Positions 17,053 through 28,700 of a DNA stretch of 64,000 nucleotides are shown piece by piece. A program made the translations under genes and the position numbers. Below the pieces are notes generated by a model that did no database searches, was not told the origin of the DNA, and was given only the letters and a program-made list of their open reading frames with translations. The stretch covers positions 1 through 64,000 of the forward strand of contig QGNQ01000005.1 of assembly GCA_003228175.2 (NCBI GenBank), given 5' to 3'. The DNA is from Chloroflexota bacterium. Its GTDB lineage: Bacteria > Chloroflexota > Dehalococcoidia > Bin125. The first letter of the stretch is position 1. Each line of letters begins with the position of its first letter.

Positions 17053-18372
17053 CTAGGTTTCGGTGGCGACGGTCGGAACCTCGGTGCCGTCCGGGAGGCA
17101 GGTGTCGTCTGGGAGGCGGTAGTGGGCGGGGATGGCGAGGGCGCTCTGCTCGGCGGCCTCTTCGGGCGCGTCGGGGGGGACGCCGGATTGCTCGCGCAGG
17201 ATTTCCACTTTGTCGAGCTTGCGCTGGAGCTGGCGCGTGCGCTTGCCGCTGAGCTCTTCGTAGGCGTTCTGGGTGGAGGCGAGACGCTTGCCAACCTTCT
17301 CGACCGACTCTTGGTAGTTGCCCCACTCGCGCTGGAAGGCGCCCAGGGCGCCGAGGATCTCGTTGGCGTGCTGCTCGAGTCGCATGGAGTCGACGGACTG
17401 GCGAATCACGGCTAGGACGGCGAAGAGGGTGAGGGGGGAGCAGAGCACGACGCGGCGTTGCAGGGCCTCCTCAGCGATGGCGGCGTCTTGCTCGTGGATG
17501 AAGCCGTAGACCTGCTCGTTGGGGATGAAGACGAGCATGTAGTCGAGGGTGCCGGCGGCCGGGTTGATGTAGTCGCGGGTGGTGACTTCCCGCACGCGCT
17601 GGCGGACATCGGAGAGGAACTGGCGAATGGCGTTGTCTCGGTCGGACTCTGTTTCCGCCTCCAGGTAGCGCAGGTAGCCGGCGAGGGGGAACTTGACGTC
17701 CATGTGCAGGACGCGGTCCTGGGGCAGGAGGAAGGTGAAGTCGGGCCGGCCACCGCCCTGGGCGAGTTGGCGGTTTTTGCGGTAGTTCAGGCCTTCTCGC
17801 ATGCCGGCGACACGCAGCACATCCTCGGCCATGCGTTCGCCCCATTGCCCGCGCGTTTGCCCCCCGGCGAGGGCGCTGCGGAGGCGGGCGGTCTCCGTGC
17901 CGAGGTCGCGCATGCCGCGTCGGGACTCTTCGGCGAGTTCACGCATGGTGCGACGATTTTCCTCCATGACGGTCGTGAGGCCGGTGAGAGTCTGCCCACG
18001 GGCGGCGTCGATCTTCTGTACGTAGTCGGTGACCGAGGCCAGGGTTTGGTTCACGCGATGCAGGCCTTGTTCGATGGCGTCGCCGCGGGCGCGCAGTTGT
18101 TCGTCGCCGCGGGCGGTCTCGGTTTGGAGGCGATTCTGGGCGAGGGCGAGGAATTGGTCGTTGTTCTGGAGGAGGGCCTGTTGTTGCAGGGAGGCGAGCT
18201 CTGGGCGGAGGGCGGCGAGGAGTCGTGCGGCGGCGGCTTCGGCCTCGACTGTGGGGTCGATGGTGGGCGTGGCGGCGGGCGTCGGCCGTCGCAGGAGGAC
18301 GGTGCCGAGGGCAGCGCCGCCCAAGGCGAGCCCGATGATCAGTCCGAGTGCGATTTCCATGGCGACACCCAT
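17053..18372 (-). CDS. rmuC: DNA recombination protein RmuC
   Basis: A roughly 439-residue RmuC-family protein, predicted to limit inversions at short inverted repeats. It has an N-terminal membrane anchor (LGLIIGLALGGAALGTVLL), then a long alpha-helical coiled-coil region rich in Gln, Arg and Glu up to about residue 190. The conserved nuclease-like core follows, with RGQWGERMAEDVLR, RPDFTFLLPQDRVLHMDVKFPL and YGFIHEQD. The start is ATG 18372 (MGVAME) or 18360, with only a weak AAAAGAG upstream. It is divergent from the M3 peptidase gene. Confidence 0.92.
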   Translation of the reverse strand: MGVAMEIALGLIIGLALGGAALGTVLLRRPTPAATPTIDPTVEAEAAAARLLAALRPELASLQQQALLQNNDQFLALAQNRLQTETARGDEQLRARGDAIEQGLHRVNQTLASVTDYVQKIDAARGQTLTGLTTVMEENRRTMRELAEESRRGMRDLGTETARLRSALAGGQTRGQWGERMAEDVLRVAGMREGLNYRKNRQLAQGGGRPDFTFLLPQDRVLHMDVKFPLAGYLRYLEAETESDRDNAIRQFLSDVRQRVREVTTRDYINPAAGTLDYMLVFIPNEQVYGFIHEQDAAIAEEALQRRVVLCSPLTLFAVLAVIRQSVDSMRLEQHANEILGALGAFQREWGNYQESVEKVGKRLASTQNAYEELSGKRTRQLQRKLDKVEILREQSGVPPDAPEEAAEQSALAIPAHYRLPDDTCLPDGTEVPTVATET

Positions 18373-18525
18373 GCTCTTTTTGCGGTCCGGTAAACGCGTA
18401 CGCAGATTCTCAATCGAACAGATGTGCCACTTTAGCACTTGGCGCGGGCGAGTCCAGCCGCGGCTCAAGGCGCTGCTAGCCTGCGATGGCCGCTGGGTTT
18501 GCCGTTATTGGGAATGAGGACATTG

Positions 18526-20568
18526 ATGCCCGACGATCACGCCGTTCCGTTCACGTATGACGCGGTCGCGGCGGAGGACATTCAGGGTGGCGTGGATGGG
18601 GCGATCGCTCGTGCGGAGTCGTTGGTGGCAGAGATTGCCGCGGTGCCCGACGCGCGGCGGGATGCTGGGAACACGCTGGCGCCGATGGACGAGATCAGCG
18701 ATGTGCTGATGCAAGCGGGCGGCCGGTTTGGCTTTCTCTCGCAGGTTTCGCCGGACCCGGAGCTGCGCACGACGGCGCATGCGTCCGAGGAGAAGCTGGA
18801 CACGTTTGCGACCGGTTTGGGATTCCGGGAGGAGTTGGATGCGGCCCTGCGGGCGCTGCAGGCGAGCACGGCGGATCGTGCGATGGAGCCGGAGGCGGCG
18901 CGGTTCCTGGACTTCGAGCTGCGGGACTTCCGTCGCAATGGGATGGCGCTGGAGGCGTCGCAGCGGCGCACGCTACAAGAGCTGAAAGAGCGCCTGGTGC
19001 GATTGGGGATCGCGTTTCGTCGGAACATCGACGAGTACGAGGACGCGATCGTGGTGCCGCGCTCAGGGCTGGAGGGGTTGCCGGACTCGTACGTGGAGGG
19101 GTTGCGGACGGAGGAGGTGGAGGGGGAGAGGCGCTATCGGGTGTCGCTGGACTACCCGGAGTTGGTCCCGTTCTTGGAGAACGCCCGGGATGGGTCGTTG
19201 CGGGAGGCGCTGTTCCGCAAGAACCACAACAAGGCGGCGGAGGCGAATGTGGCGCTGCTGGAGGAAGCGATCGGCGTGCGGGACGCTATCGCGACGAGGC
19301 TGGGCTATCCGTCGTGGGCGGACTATGTGACCGAGATCCGCGTCGCGCGGTCGCCGGCGATGGTGGAGGACTTCCTGAGCGACTTGGAAGCTCGGGTGCG
19401 GCCGAAGGCGGAAGCGGACATGGCGCTGCTGCGGGAGCTGAACGGGGGCGACTTCGCGATCTGGGACTGGCGCTATCTGACGCAGCGGTTGCTGCGCGAG
19501 CGCTATCAGGTGGATGCGTTCGCGGTCGCGGAGTACTTCCCGCTGGAGGCGGTGCTGGAGGGACTCTTCCATGTCTATGAGGGGCTGACGGGCGTTCGCT
19601 TCGTGGCGCGGACGGATGCGCATGCCTGGCATCCCGAGGTGCGCTTCTTCGACATCGCGGAGGGGGCGTCGGGGGAGGTGGTGGGGCACTTCTACATGGA
19701 CCTGCATCCGCGCCCCGATAAGTTTGGGCATGCGGCGGCGTTCAGCTTGCAAGGCGGGCGGGCGGTGGCCGAAGGCAGCGGGTATCAGGCGCCGGTGAGC
19801 GCGATCGTCGCGAACTTCACGAAGCCGACGGAGACGACGCCGTCGCTGCTGCAGCACTCGGAGGTGGTGACACTGTTCCACGAATTCGGCCACATTCTGC
19901 ACCAAACGCTGACGCGGGCGGGCTACCTGCGCTTCTCTGGGACGAGCGTGGAGCGCGATTTCGTGGAGGCGCCGTCGCAGATGCTGGAGCATTGGTGCTG
20001 GCAGCCGGAGGTGCTGCGCGGCTTCACGCGCCACTACCGCACGGGCGATCCGATTCCTGAGGATCTGGTGCAGCGGATGATCGCGGCGAAGAATGTGAGC
20101 AGCGGTATTGCGACGCTGCGGCAGATCTATTTTTCGCGGCTGGACATGGCGTACCACGGTCCGCAGCGGAGCGGGGCTGGAGCGGATGGGGGCGGTGGGT
20201 CGAAGGACACGGACGCGATCGCGCGGGAGCTGCACCCGATCACGGGGTTCCCGTTCCCGGAGGGGACGCACTTCCAGGCGGGCTTTGGGCACCTGTTCGG
20301 TTATGACGCGGGCTACTACGGCTATCTGTGGTCGAAGGTCTCCGGCGACGATATGTTCACGCGCTTCGAGGAGGCGGGGCTGCCGGCAGCGGCGGTGGGG
20401 CGTGCGTATCGGGAGGGCATCCTGGAACGGGGCGGCACGGTGGATGGGGAGGAGTTGGTGCGTGAGTTCCTGGGCCGTGAGGTTTCGCCGGGCGCGTTTC
20501 TGCGTGACCTTGGTCTGCCTGACGGGGTTCTCAGTGACGTGGGACAGGACGGGGGCGCGAAGGCCTGA
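18526..20568 (+). CDS. M3-family oligopeptidase
   Basis: A 680-residue zinc oligopeptidase of the thimet/oligopeptidase A (M3) family, acting on short peptides in the cytoplasm. The zinc motif HEFGH is in LFHEFGHILHQ, and the third ligand Glu is in FVEAPSQMLEHW about 25 residues on. The N-terminal helical half and the C-terminal HFQAGFGHLFGYDAGYYGYLW segment are typical. The start at 18526 (MPDDHAVPF) is chosen from GAGGAC upstream. A short Gly/Ser-rich insertion (SGAGADGGGGSKDT) occurs before the C-terminal part. The next plus-strand gene begins 170 bases later. Confidence 0.92.
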   Translation: MPDDHAVPFTYDAVAAEDIQGGVDGAIARAESLVAEIAAVPDARRDAGNTLAPMDEISDVLMQAGGRFGFLSQVSPDPELRTTAHASEEKLDTFATGLGFREELDAALRALQASTADRAMEPEAARFLDFELRDFRRNGMALEASQRRTLQELKERLVRLGIAFRRNIDEYEDAIVVPRSGLEGLPDSYVEGLRTEEVEGERRYRVSLDYPELVPFLENARDGSLREALFRKNHNKAAEANVALLEEAIGVRDAIATRLGYPSWADYVTEIRVARSPAMVEDFLSDLEARVRPKAEADMALLRELNGGDFAIWDWRYLTQRLLRERYQVDAFAVAEYFPLEAVLEGLFHVYEGLTGVRFVARTDAHAWHPEVRFFDIAEGASGEVVGHFYMDLHPRPDKFGHAAAFSLQGGRAVAEGSGYQAPVSAIVANFTKPTETTPSLLQHSEVVTLFHEFGHILHQTLTRAGYLRFSGTSVERDFVEAPSQMLEHWCWQPEVLRGFTRHYRTGDPIPEDLVQRMIAAKNVSSGIATLRQIYFSRLDMAYHGPQRSGAGADGGGGSKDTDAIARELHPITGFPFPEGTHFQAGFGHLFGYDAGYYGYLWSKVSGDDMFTRFEEAGLPAAAVGRAYREGILERGGTVDGEELVREFLGREVSPGAFLRDLGLPDGVLSDVGQDGGAKA

Positions 20569-20737
20569 CTTGGGGGCGGGCGGTTGCGCGGCGACCCGCC
20601 ATGCAGCACACTCCGGACGCGCCCCGGGGAGTGATGCGGCGCAGGGATCGTCGCGAGCGGACGGCTTGGGGGCCGTCGGCGGACGCGCGAGCTCCCGTTG
20701 GCAGTTCAACATGGCAGATCAGTACGGAGGTACCAGG

Positions 20738-21955
20738 GTGGCGGAAGTTCAGACCATTGCCGAGGCGACGGCTCATTTCGGGGCGATTCTTGAGGCGCAA
20801 GCGGCGCGGGTGGCGAAGGTGCGGCAGTCTCCGCCCCCGACGGATTTCTCGGCGCTGGAGACGATCCGGATTGGGATCATCGGTGGGGATGGCATTGGCC
20901 CAGCGATCGCGGCCGAGGCGCAGCGCCTGTTGGAGGAGTTGCTGGCCGAGCAGGTGGCGGCGGGGAAGGTGGAGTTCGGGACGATCGAGGGCTTGACGAT
21001 CGAGAATCGCGCGGCGCAGGGCAAGGCGATCCCGGATGATGTGCTGGCGGACATCCGCACGTACCAGGTGACGCTGAAGGGCCCTACGACGACGCCGGAG
21101 CAGGGCGACGGATGGCCGAACATTGAGAGCGCGAACGTGGCGATGCGCAAGGAGCTGGACCTGTTCGCGAACGTGCGACCGGTGCGGGTGCCGCGCCTGG
21201 GGATTGACTGGACCTTCTTCCGCGAGAATACGGAGGATCTGTACGCGCTGGGCAGCCAGGGCCTGACGCTGGGTGACCTGAACATTGACTTCCGCCTGAT
21301 CTCGAGGCCGGGCTCCGAGCGCATCATCCGGGCGGCGTTTGAATTCGCGCAGGCGAATCACAAGGACTCCCTGACGGTTGTGACGAAGGCGAACGTTGTG
21401 AAGACGACCGATGGGGCCTTCCTGGACGCCGCGCGGAAGGTGGGGGCGGACTTCCCGGAGATCCCGTGGGAGGGCTGGTACATCGACATCATGACGGCGA
21501 AGCTCGTGGACGAGAAACGACGCACGGCGTTCGGGGTGATGGTGCTGCCGAACCTCTACGGCGATATTCTGTCGGACGAGGCGGCGGAGTTTCAGGGCGG
21601 GGTGGGCACGGCGGGGAGCGCCAACATTGGCACGGAGTTCGCGATGTTCGAGGCGATCCATGGCTCGGCCCCGCGGATGGTCACGGAGGGGCGGGCGCAG
21701 TACGCGAACCCGGGCTCGATGATCCGTGCGAGCGCGATGCTGCTGAGCCACATTGGCTTGCCGGCGCTGGGCCAGAAGCTGGATCAGGCGATGGACCTTT
21801 GCAGCCAGTACGAAAAGAAGATCGAGATGACGGGCCGTGACACGGGCGCGACGTCGCGCGAGTTCGGCGACTACGTGCTGGAGACGATGCGCTCGGCCGA
21901 TCTGGAGTCGCGCTGGCAGGCGGCGGTGGACGCGGAGGCGGCTGCTGCGACGTAG
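20738..21955 (+). CDS. icd: isocitrate/isopropylmalate-family dehydrogenase, probably isocitrate dehydrogenase
   Basis: A 405-residue beta-decarboxylating dehydrogenase. Signatures are IIGGDGIGP, the LKGPTTTPEQG loop, RENTEDLY, TKANVVK, LYGDILSDEAAEFQGG and HGSAPR. The stretch SANVAMRKELDLFANVRPVR keeps the serine (compare S-x-NVxLR-ELDL in isocitrate dehydrogenases) rather than the LLxLR of isopropylmalate dehydrogenase. This favours isocitrate, though homoisocitrate or tartrate relatives remain possible. Start choice: the GTG at 20738 has an ideal GGAGGT eight bases upstream. The ATG at 20711 has none. The protein has an unusually long N-terminal helix before the Rossmann-like core. NAD versus NADP use is not decided. 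Confidence 0.78.
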   Translation: MAEVQTIAEATAHFGAILEAQAARVAKVRQSPPPTDFSALETIRIGIIGGDGIGPAIAAEAQRLLEELLAEQVAAGKVEFGTIEGLTIENRAAQGKAIPDDVLADIRTYQVTLKGPTTTPEQGDGWPNIESANVAMRKELDLFANVRPVRVPRLGIDWTFFRENTEDLYALGSQGLTLGDLNIDFRLISRPGSERIIRAAFEFAQANHKDSLTVVTKANVVKTTDGAFLDAARKVGADFPEIPWEGWYIDIMTAKLVDEKRRTAFGVMVLPNLYGDILSDEAAEFQGGVGTAGSANIGTEFAMFEAIHGSAPRMVTEGRAQYANPGSMIRASAMLLSHIGLPALGQKLDQAMDLCSQYEKKIEMTGRDTGATSREFGDYVLETMRSADLESRWQAAVDAEAAAAT

Positions 21956-21971
21956 TCGACGGCTGCGGTCA

Positions 21972-21992
21972 CGGGCCCCGGTCGTGGGCCCG
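21972..21992. terminator. candidate bidirectional hairpin between convergent genes
   Basis: CGGGCCC and GGGCCCG arms flank a seven-base loop in the 80-base gap between the convergent isocitrate dehydrogenase-like gene and metK. A further GC-rich repeat follows. There is no U-tract, so the assignment rests on position only. Confidence 0.35.
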
Positions 21993-22035
21993 GCGGTCTT
22001 CGAGTCCGGGTGGAGGGGCGCCCGCGGGGCGCGGG

Positions 22036-23247
22036 CTAGAGGCCGGCGGCGTGTCGCAGCCCGGCGGCCATCGCGGTGCTCTCCCAGGGCAGCTCAATGT
22101 CTGTGCGCCCGAAGTGTCCGTAGGCGGCGGTCTGGCGGTAGATGGGCCGGAGCAGGCCGAGCGATTCGATGATCGCGCCCGGGCGCAGGTCGAAGTGGTC
22201 GCGGATGAGCTGAGTGATGGTCTCTTGGGGGACGTGCTCGGTGCCGAAGGTCTCGATGGAGACGGAGGTGGGGCGGGCGACGCCGATGGCGTAGGAGATC
22301 TGGATCTCGAGGCGATCGGCGAGGCCGGCGGCGACGAGGTTCTTGGCGACCCAGCGGGCGGCGTAGGCGGCGGATCGGTCGACCTTGGAGGGGTCTTTGC
22401 CGGAGAAGGCGCCGCCGCCGTGACGGGCGACGCCGCCGTAGGTGTCGACGATGATTTTGCGGCCGGTGAGGCCGGCGTCGCCCTTGGGGCCGCCAACGAC
22501 GAAGCGGCCGGTGGGGTTGATGTAGACGTTGGTTTTGTCGTCCATGAGGGCGGCCGGGATGACGGGGTCGATGACTTGGCGGCGGATCTCGTTGTGGATT
22601 TCGGCGTTGCTGACGGCGTCGTCATGCTGGGTGGAGATGACGACGGTGTCGACGCGCTTGGGCACGCCGTGCGCGTACTCGATGGTGACCTGGGATTTGC
22701 CGTCGGGGCGCAGCCAGGGGAGGGCGCCGTCGCGACGGACCTGGGTGAGGCGGTGGCAGAGCCGGTGCGCGAGGGCGAGGGGCAGCGGCATGAGCTCGTC
22801 GGTCTCGGTACAGGCGAAGCCGATCATCATGCCCTGGTCGCCGGCGCCCTGGCGCTCGTGGGGGTCCTGGGCGGATTCTTCCTCGCGCTGCTCCCAGGAG
22901 CTGTCGACGCCGATGGAGATGTCGGGGGACTGTTCTTTGATGGAGGAGATGACGCCGCAGGTGTCGCAATCGAAGCCGAGGCGGGAGTCGGTGTAGCCGA
23001 TTTCGCGCACGACCTGGCGCACGATTGTGTCGACATCGACGTAGGCCTTGGTGGTGATTTCGCCGTAGACCATGACGAGCCCGGTGGTGATGGAGGTCTC
23101 GCAGGCGACGCGCGAGTGGGGGTCCTGACGCAGGCACTCGTCCAGGATGGCGTCCGAGAGTTGGTCGCAGATTTTGTCGGGGTGGCCCTCCGTGACGGAC
23201 TCGGAGGTGAAGAGGAGGGAGGGGGAGGTGGAGAACGTGGTGGTCAT
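22036..23247 (-). CDS. metK: S-adenosylmethionine synthetase
   Basis: A 403-residue methionine adenosyltransferase making SAM from methionine and ATP. Motifs: [16 protein letters not shown] at the N-terminus, the flexible-loop region with GAGDQG, and [19 protein letters not shown] near residue 270. Length and collinearity match bacterial MetK, apart from a short charged insertion before GAGDQG. It is the last gene of a metF-ahcY-metK operon, and its ATG comes one base after the ahcY stop codon. Together with the divergent metH this closes the activated methyl cycle. Confidence 0.96.
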   Translation of the reverse strand: MTTTFSTSPSLLFTSESVTEGHPDKICDQLSDAILDECLRQDPHSRVACETSITTGLVMVYGEITTKAYVDVDTIVRQVVREIGYTDSRLGFDCDTCGVISSIKEQSPDISIGVDSSWEQREEESAQDPHERQGAGDQGMMIGFACTETDELMPLPLALAHRLCHRLTQVRRDGALPWLRPDGKSQVTIEYAHGVPKRVDTVVISTQHDDAVSNAEIHNEIRRQVIDPVIPAALMDDKTNVYINPTGRFVVGGPKGDAGLTGRKIIVDTYGGVARHGGGAFSGKDPSKVDRSAAYAARWVAKNLVAAGLADRLEIQISYAIGVARPTSVSIETFGTEHVPQETITQLIRDHFDLRPGAIIESLGLLRPIYRQTAAYGHFGRTDIELPWESTAMAAGLRHAAGL

Positions 23248-23248
23248 G

Positions 23249-24541
<1,293 letters not shown>

Positions 24542-24567
24542 GGGGGATCCTCCGGGGGTGGGGGTGC

Positions 24568-25479
24568 TCAGGCGCGCAAGCGGCGCACGACTTCAATTGC
24601 GCCGCCCAGGCGGCCGAGGGTGGGGATGAGATAGACGCCGGCCGAGAGCGGCCGGACCTGCTCAACGAATTCTTGGGCGAGGTCGACGGCGACTTCGGCG
24701 GCGCCGTCGCCGGCGGCGTCGAGGCGCTCGATGATGGCGTCGGAGACGGCGATGCCGGGGACGTTCTGGGCCATGAAGCGGGCGTTGCGAGCGTGGGCCA
24801 GCACCATGACGCCGAGCACCACGGGGCGCCCCACCGATGCCGCGCGTTCGGCGAAGCGTTCGACGGCGGCGATGTCGAAGGTGGGCTGAGTGAAGAAGAC
24901 GTGCGTGCCGGCGTCGGCCTTCTGCTGCAGGCGCGCGATCTCGGCGTCGAGATCCGGGTTGTTGGGGTTGGCGGCGGCGGCGATGGTGAACTCGGCCTGC
25001 CCGCCGATCTGGTTGCCGGCGGAGTCGTGGCCGGCGTTGAGCATGGCGATGAGCTCGATCAGGCCCTCCGCTTTGACGTCCCAGACGGCGGAGGCGCCTT
25101 CGTACTTGCCCAACGAGGGGGGGTCGCCGGAGAGGGCGATGACGGAGCGCAGGCCCAGCATGTGCGCGCCCATGAGGTCGGATTGGAGGGACATGAGGTT
25201 GCGGTCGCGGGAGGCGAAGTGCAGTACGGCTTCGAGGCCGGTCTGCTGCTGAACGCGGGCGGCGAAGGCGACGGCGCTCATGCGTACGGAGGCCATGGGG
25301 CTGTCGCCGACGTCGATGCAGTCGGCGCCGGCGTCGCGGAGGGCGGTCGCGGCCTTGAGGCCGGCCTGCGCGGAGAGGCCGTGGGGCGGGTCGAGCTCGA
25401 CCGAGAGCAGCCACTCGCCCCGCTCCAACTTGGAGCGCAGGCGGTAGTCGGTCTTGGGGGTTGGATCAGCGGTGGTCAT
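24568..25479 (-). CDS. metF: methylenetetrahydrofolate reductase
   Basis: A 303-residue FAD-dependent TIM-barrel reductase converting 5,10-methylene- to 5-methyl-tetrahydrofolate. Features are the N-terminal VELDPPHG strand, [28 protein letters not shown] and FFTQPTFDI. The sequence is nearer to the MTHFR domain of Chloroflexota/Firmicutes fused homocysteine methyltransferase-MTHFR proteins than to E. coli MetF, but here it stands alone. The ATG at 25479 has AAGGA upstream. It leads the metF-ahcY-metK operon and is divergent from metH. Confidence 0.9.
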   Translation of the reverse strand: MTTADPTPKTDYRLRSKLERGEWLLSVELDPPHGLSAQAGLKAATALRDAGADCIDVGDSPMASVRMSAVAFAARVQQQTGLEAVLHFASRDRNLMSLQSDLMGAHMLGLRSVIALSGDPPSLGKYEGASAVWDVKAEGLIELIAMLNAGHDSAGNQIGGQAEFTIAAAANPNNPDLDAEIARLQQKADAGTHVFFTQPTFDIAAVERFAERAASVGRPVVLGVMVLAHARNARFMAQNVPGIAVSDAIIERLDAAGDGAAEVAVDLAQEFVEQVRPLSAGVYLIPTLGRLGGAIEVVRRLRA

Positions 25480-25703
25480 GCAGCGTCCTTGGCGGCGCGG
25501 GGGCGATCGTGGCGGGTTGCGCCGTCCCCCCGATCTTCGGTGAGGGTACGCGCGAGGCGCAGCGATGCGTACTACCCGGGTGGGGGAGGGGGTGTGTGGC
25601 TCCGTAGACTGGACTCCGACGATCCCGTCGTAGGACCGACTCCTGGGCACGATCCGTTGCGTGCGCAGCTTGGCTGGTTGATCCGTGGCCCACTGGCTCA
25701 GCC
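25480..25703. promoter_or_regulatory. divergent metF/metH promoter region
   Basis: This 224-base gap must drive both arms of the methyl cycle. I looked for SAM-I, SAM-II, SAM-IV and SAH riboswitch cores on both strands and found no convincing match. A TAGACT at 25605-25610 could be a -10 for metH, without a clear -35. A 5-bp inverted repeat, CGACG-ATCC-CGTCG, lies just downstream of it. Confidence 0.4.
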
Positions 25704-28700
25704 ATGATCGTCTGGAGCATGAACGTGCCGGCCTTGCCCTCCCCGCCCCTGTCGGAGACCACGCGCGCAGGCCTGCTGGAGACGGCGCGCGAGCGCGTGG
25801 TGATCTTTGACAGCGCGACCGGGACGGGCATCCAGGGCTTCCAGCTGACGCCCGAGGATTTCGGCGGGCTGGACGGCTGCAACGAATACCTGAACGTGCA
25901 CAGTCCGGACATCGTGCGGCGGCTGCATCAGATCAACCTGGATGCGGGCGTTGATGTGGTGCTGACGAACACGTTCGGGGCTTCGTCGATCACGCTGGCC
26001 GAGTACGACTTGGCCGAGCGGGCGTACGAGATCAACGTGGCGGGGGCGCGGCTGGCGCGTGAGGTGGCGGACGCGTACGCGGGGCAGGACGGCCGGCCGC
26101 GCTGGGTGGCGGGGTCGATGGGGCCGGGCACGAAGCTGCCGACGCTGGGCCAGATTGACTTCGACACGCTGAGCGCGTCGTACCGGGAGCAGGCGCGGGG
26201 GCTGCTGGATGGTGGCGTGGACGTGCTGCTGGTGGAGACGGTGTTCGATCTGCTGCAGGCCAAGGCGGCGATCATTGGTGCGCAGGACGCGTTCGCGGAT
26301 GCGGGCCGGGAGGCGCCGATTCTGGTCTCGATCACGATTGAGACGACGGGGCAGATGCTGGTGGGGTCGGAGATCGGGGCGGCGGTAACGTCGCTCGTGC
26401 CGCTGGGTATCGATGCGCTGGGGGTGAACTGCGCGACCGGGCCGGAGCTGATGCATGAGCACCTGCGGTATCTGTCGGCCTACTCGCCACTGCCGATCCT
26501 GTGCCAGCCCAACGCTGGGTTGCCGCGCGTGGAGAACGACCTGGCCGTCTACGACTTGACGCCGGAGGGCTTGGCCGACGCGCACAGCACGTTCGTCGGC
26601 GAGTACGGCGTGTCGCTGATCGGCGGCTGCTGCGGCACGACGCCGGCGCACATGCGAGCGGTCGTGGAGCGGCTGCGCGACGCCGTGCCCGCGGCCCGGG
26701 AGCCACAGCCGGAGCCCGGGGTCTCATCGCTGTTCACGCCGGTGCCGTACGCGCAGGATGCGAGCGTGCTGATTATCGGGGAGCGGGCGAACGCCAATGG
26801 GTCGCGCCGGTTCAGGCGACTGCTGGAGGCCGAGAACTTCGACGAGATGGCGAACGTGGTGCGGGATCAGGCGGCCGAGGGGGCGCACATCGTCGACATC
26901 TGTGTTGACTATGTGGGCCGGGACGGCGCGCCGGACATGGATCGGCTGGTGTCGGAGGCGCGGGGCCGGACGACGTTGCCGATGATGCTCGATTCCACGG
27001 AGGGGCCGGTGCTGGAGGCCGGGTTGAAGTTGATCGGCGGCAAGCCGATTGTGAACTCGATCAATTTGGAGGACGGGGGCGAGCGTTTGGACCGCACGCT
27101 GCGGGCGGCGCGGCGGTACGGCGCGGCGGTTGTGGCGCTGGTGATCGACGAGGAGGGGCAGGCGCGCACGGCGGATCGCAAGCTGGCGATCGCGCATCGG
27201 ATCTACGACCTCGTTACGGGTACGTACGGCCTGCCCGCGGAGGACTTGTTCTTCGATGCGCTGACGCTGCCGCTGGGCTCGGGCCAGGAGGAGTTGCGCA
27301 ACGATGGCCGCGAGACGCTGGAGGCGGTGCGCCGGATCAAGGCGGAGCTGCCCGGGGTCCACACGGTGCTGGGCGTGAGTAACGTGTCGTTCGGCCTGAA
27401 CCCGGCGTCGCGACAGGTGCTGAACAGCGTGTTTCTGCATCGGGCGGCGGAGGCGGGACTGGACGCGGCGATCGTGAACGCGCGACAGATTCTGCCGGAG
27501 CACCAGATTGAGCCGGAGCAGTTGCTGGCCGCGCAACGCTTGATCGACAACGAGTGGGTGACGGGGCCGGACGGCGCGCCGGTTGACCCCCTGCAGACGT
27601 TCCTGGCCGTGTTCGAGGATGCATCGGAGAAGCGGGAAGCGGTGGATCTGACCGAGATTTCTCTGGAGGAGCGGCTGCATCATCGGATCTTGGATGGCCT
27701 GCGGGACGGTCTGAGGGACGATTTGGACGCGGCGCTGGGGGAGCGGGCGGCGCTGTCGATCATCAATGACACGTTGCTGCCGGCGATGCAGGTGGTGGGG
27801 GATCTGTTTGGGTCAGGCAAGATGCAGCTTCCGTTTGTGCTGCAATCAGCGGAGACGATGAAGGCGGCGGTCGCGCATTTGGAGCCGCACATGGAGAAGA
27901 GTGCGGCGGCCGGCAAGGGCACGATCGTGCTGGCGACGGTGCGCGGCGACGTGCACGATATCGGCAAGAACCTGGTGGAAATCATCCTCAGCAACAACGG
28001 TTTCGAGACGGTGAACCTGGGAATCAAGCAGCCGATCGCCAACGTGATCGAGGCGGCGGACCGCGAGGGCGCGGATGCGATCGGGCTGTCGGGGCTGCTG
28101 GTGAAGTCGACGGTGGTGATGAAGGAAGATCTGCGAGAGCTGAATCGCCGGGGGCTGGCGGATCGGTATCCGGTGCTGCTGGGCGGGGCGGCGCTGACGC
28201 GTCGGTACGTGGAGCAGGACCTGCGGGATATCTACGAGGGCGCGGTCTACTACGGGCAGGATGCGTTCGAGGGGCTGGCGATCATGAATGCGATCAGCGC
28301 CGGGGAGGTGCCTGCCGGACAAGATCGGACGGCGCCCGCGCCCGCGCCGGCAGTGGTGGCGCCGAGCGGCGAGACGAGTGGGGTCGGGACGATTGCGCGG
28401 TCGCGATCGGCCGTCGCGAGGGATGCCCCGCTGGTAACGCCGCCGTTCTGGGGGCGCCGGGTGCATACGGGGATTTCGGTCCAGGAGGTCGCGGGCTATC
28501 TGAATGAGGTGGCGCTGTTCCGCGGGCAGTGGGGCTTTCGCAAGGGCGATCAGTCCGAGGCGGAGTTCGAGGCGTCGATTGAGCGGGAGGCGCGGCCGGT
28601 GCTGCGTCGTCTGCGGCAGGAGGCGATCGCGGAGGGGCTGCTGGAGCCGGCGGTGGTCTACGGTTATTTCCCGGTGCAGTCGGATGGGGATGAATTGATC

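Noticed and set aside
20711-20737. ATG 20711 as start of the isocitrate dehydrogenase-like gene
   Set aside because: The GTG at 20738 has an ideal GGAGGT at proper distance, whereas 20711 has no ribosome site.
25480-25703. SAM or SAH riboswitch before metF or metH
   Set aside because: No recognisable core motif of SAM-I, SAM-II, SAM-IV or SAH classes on either strand by eye.
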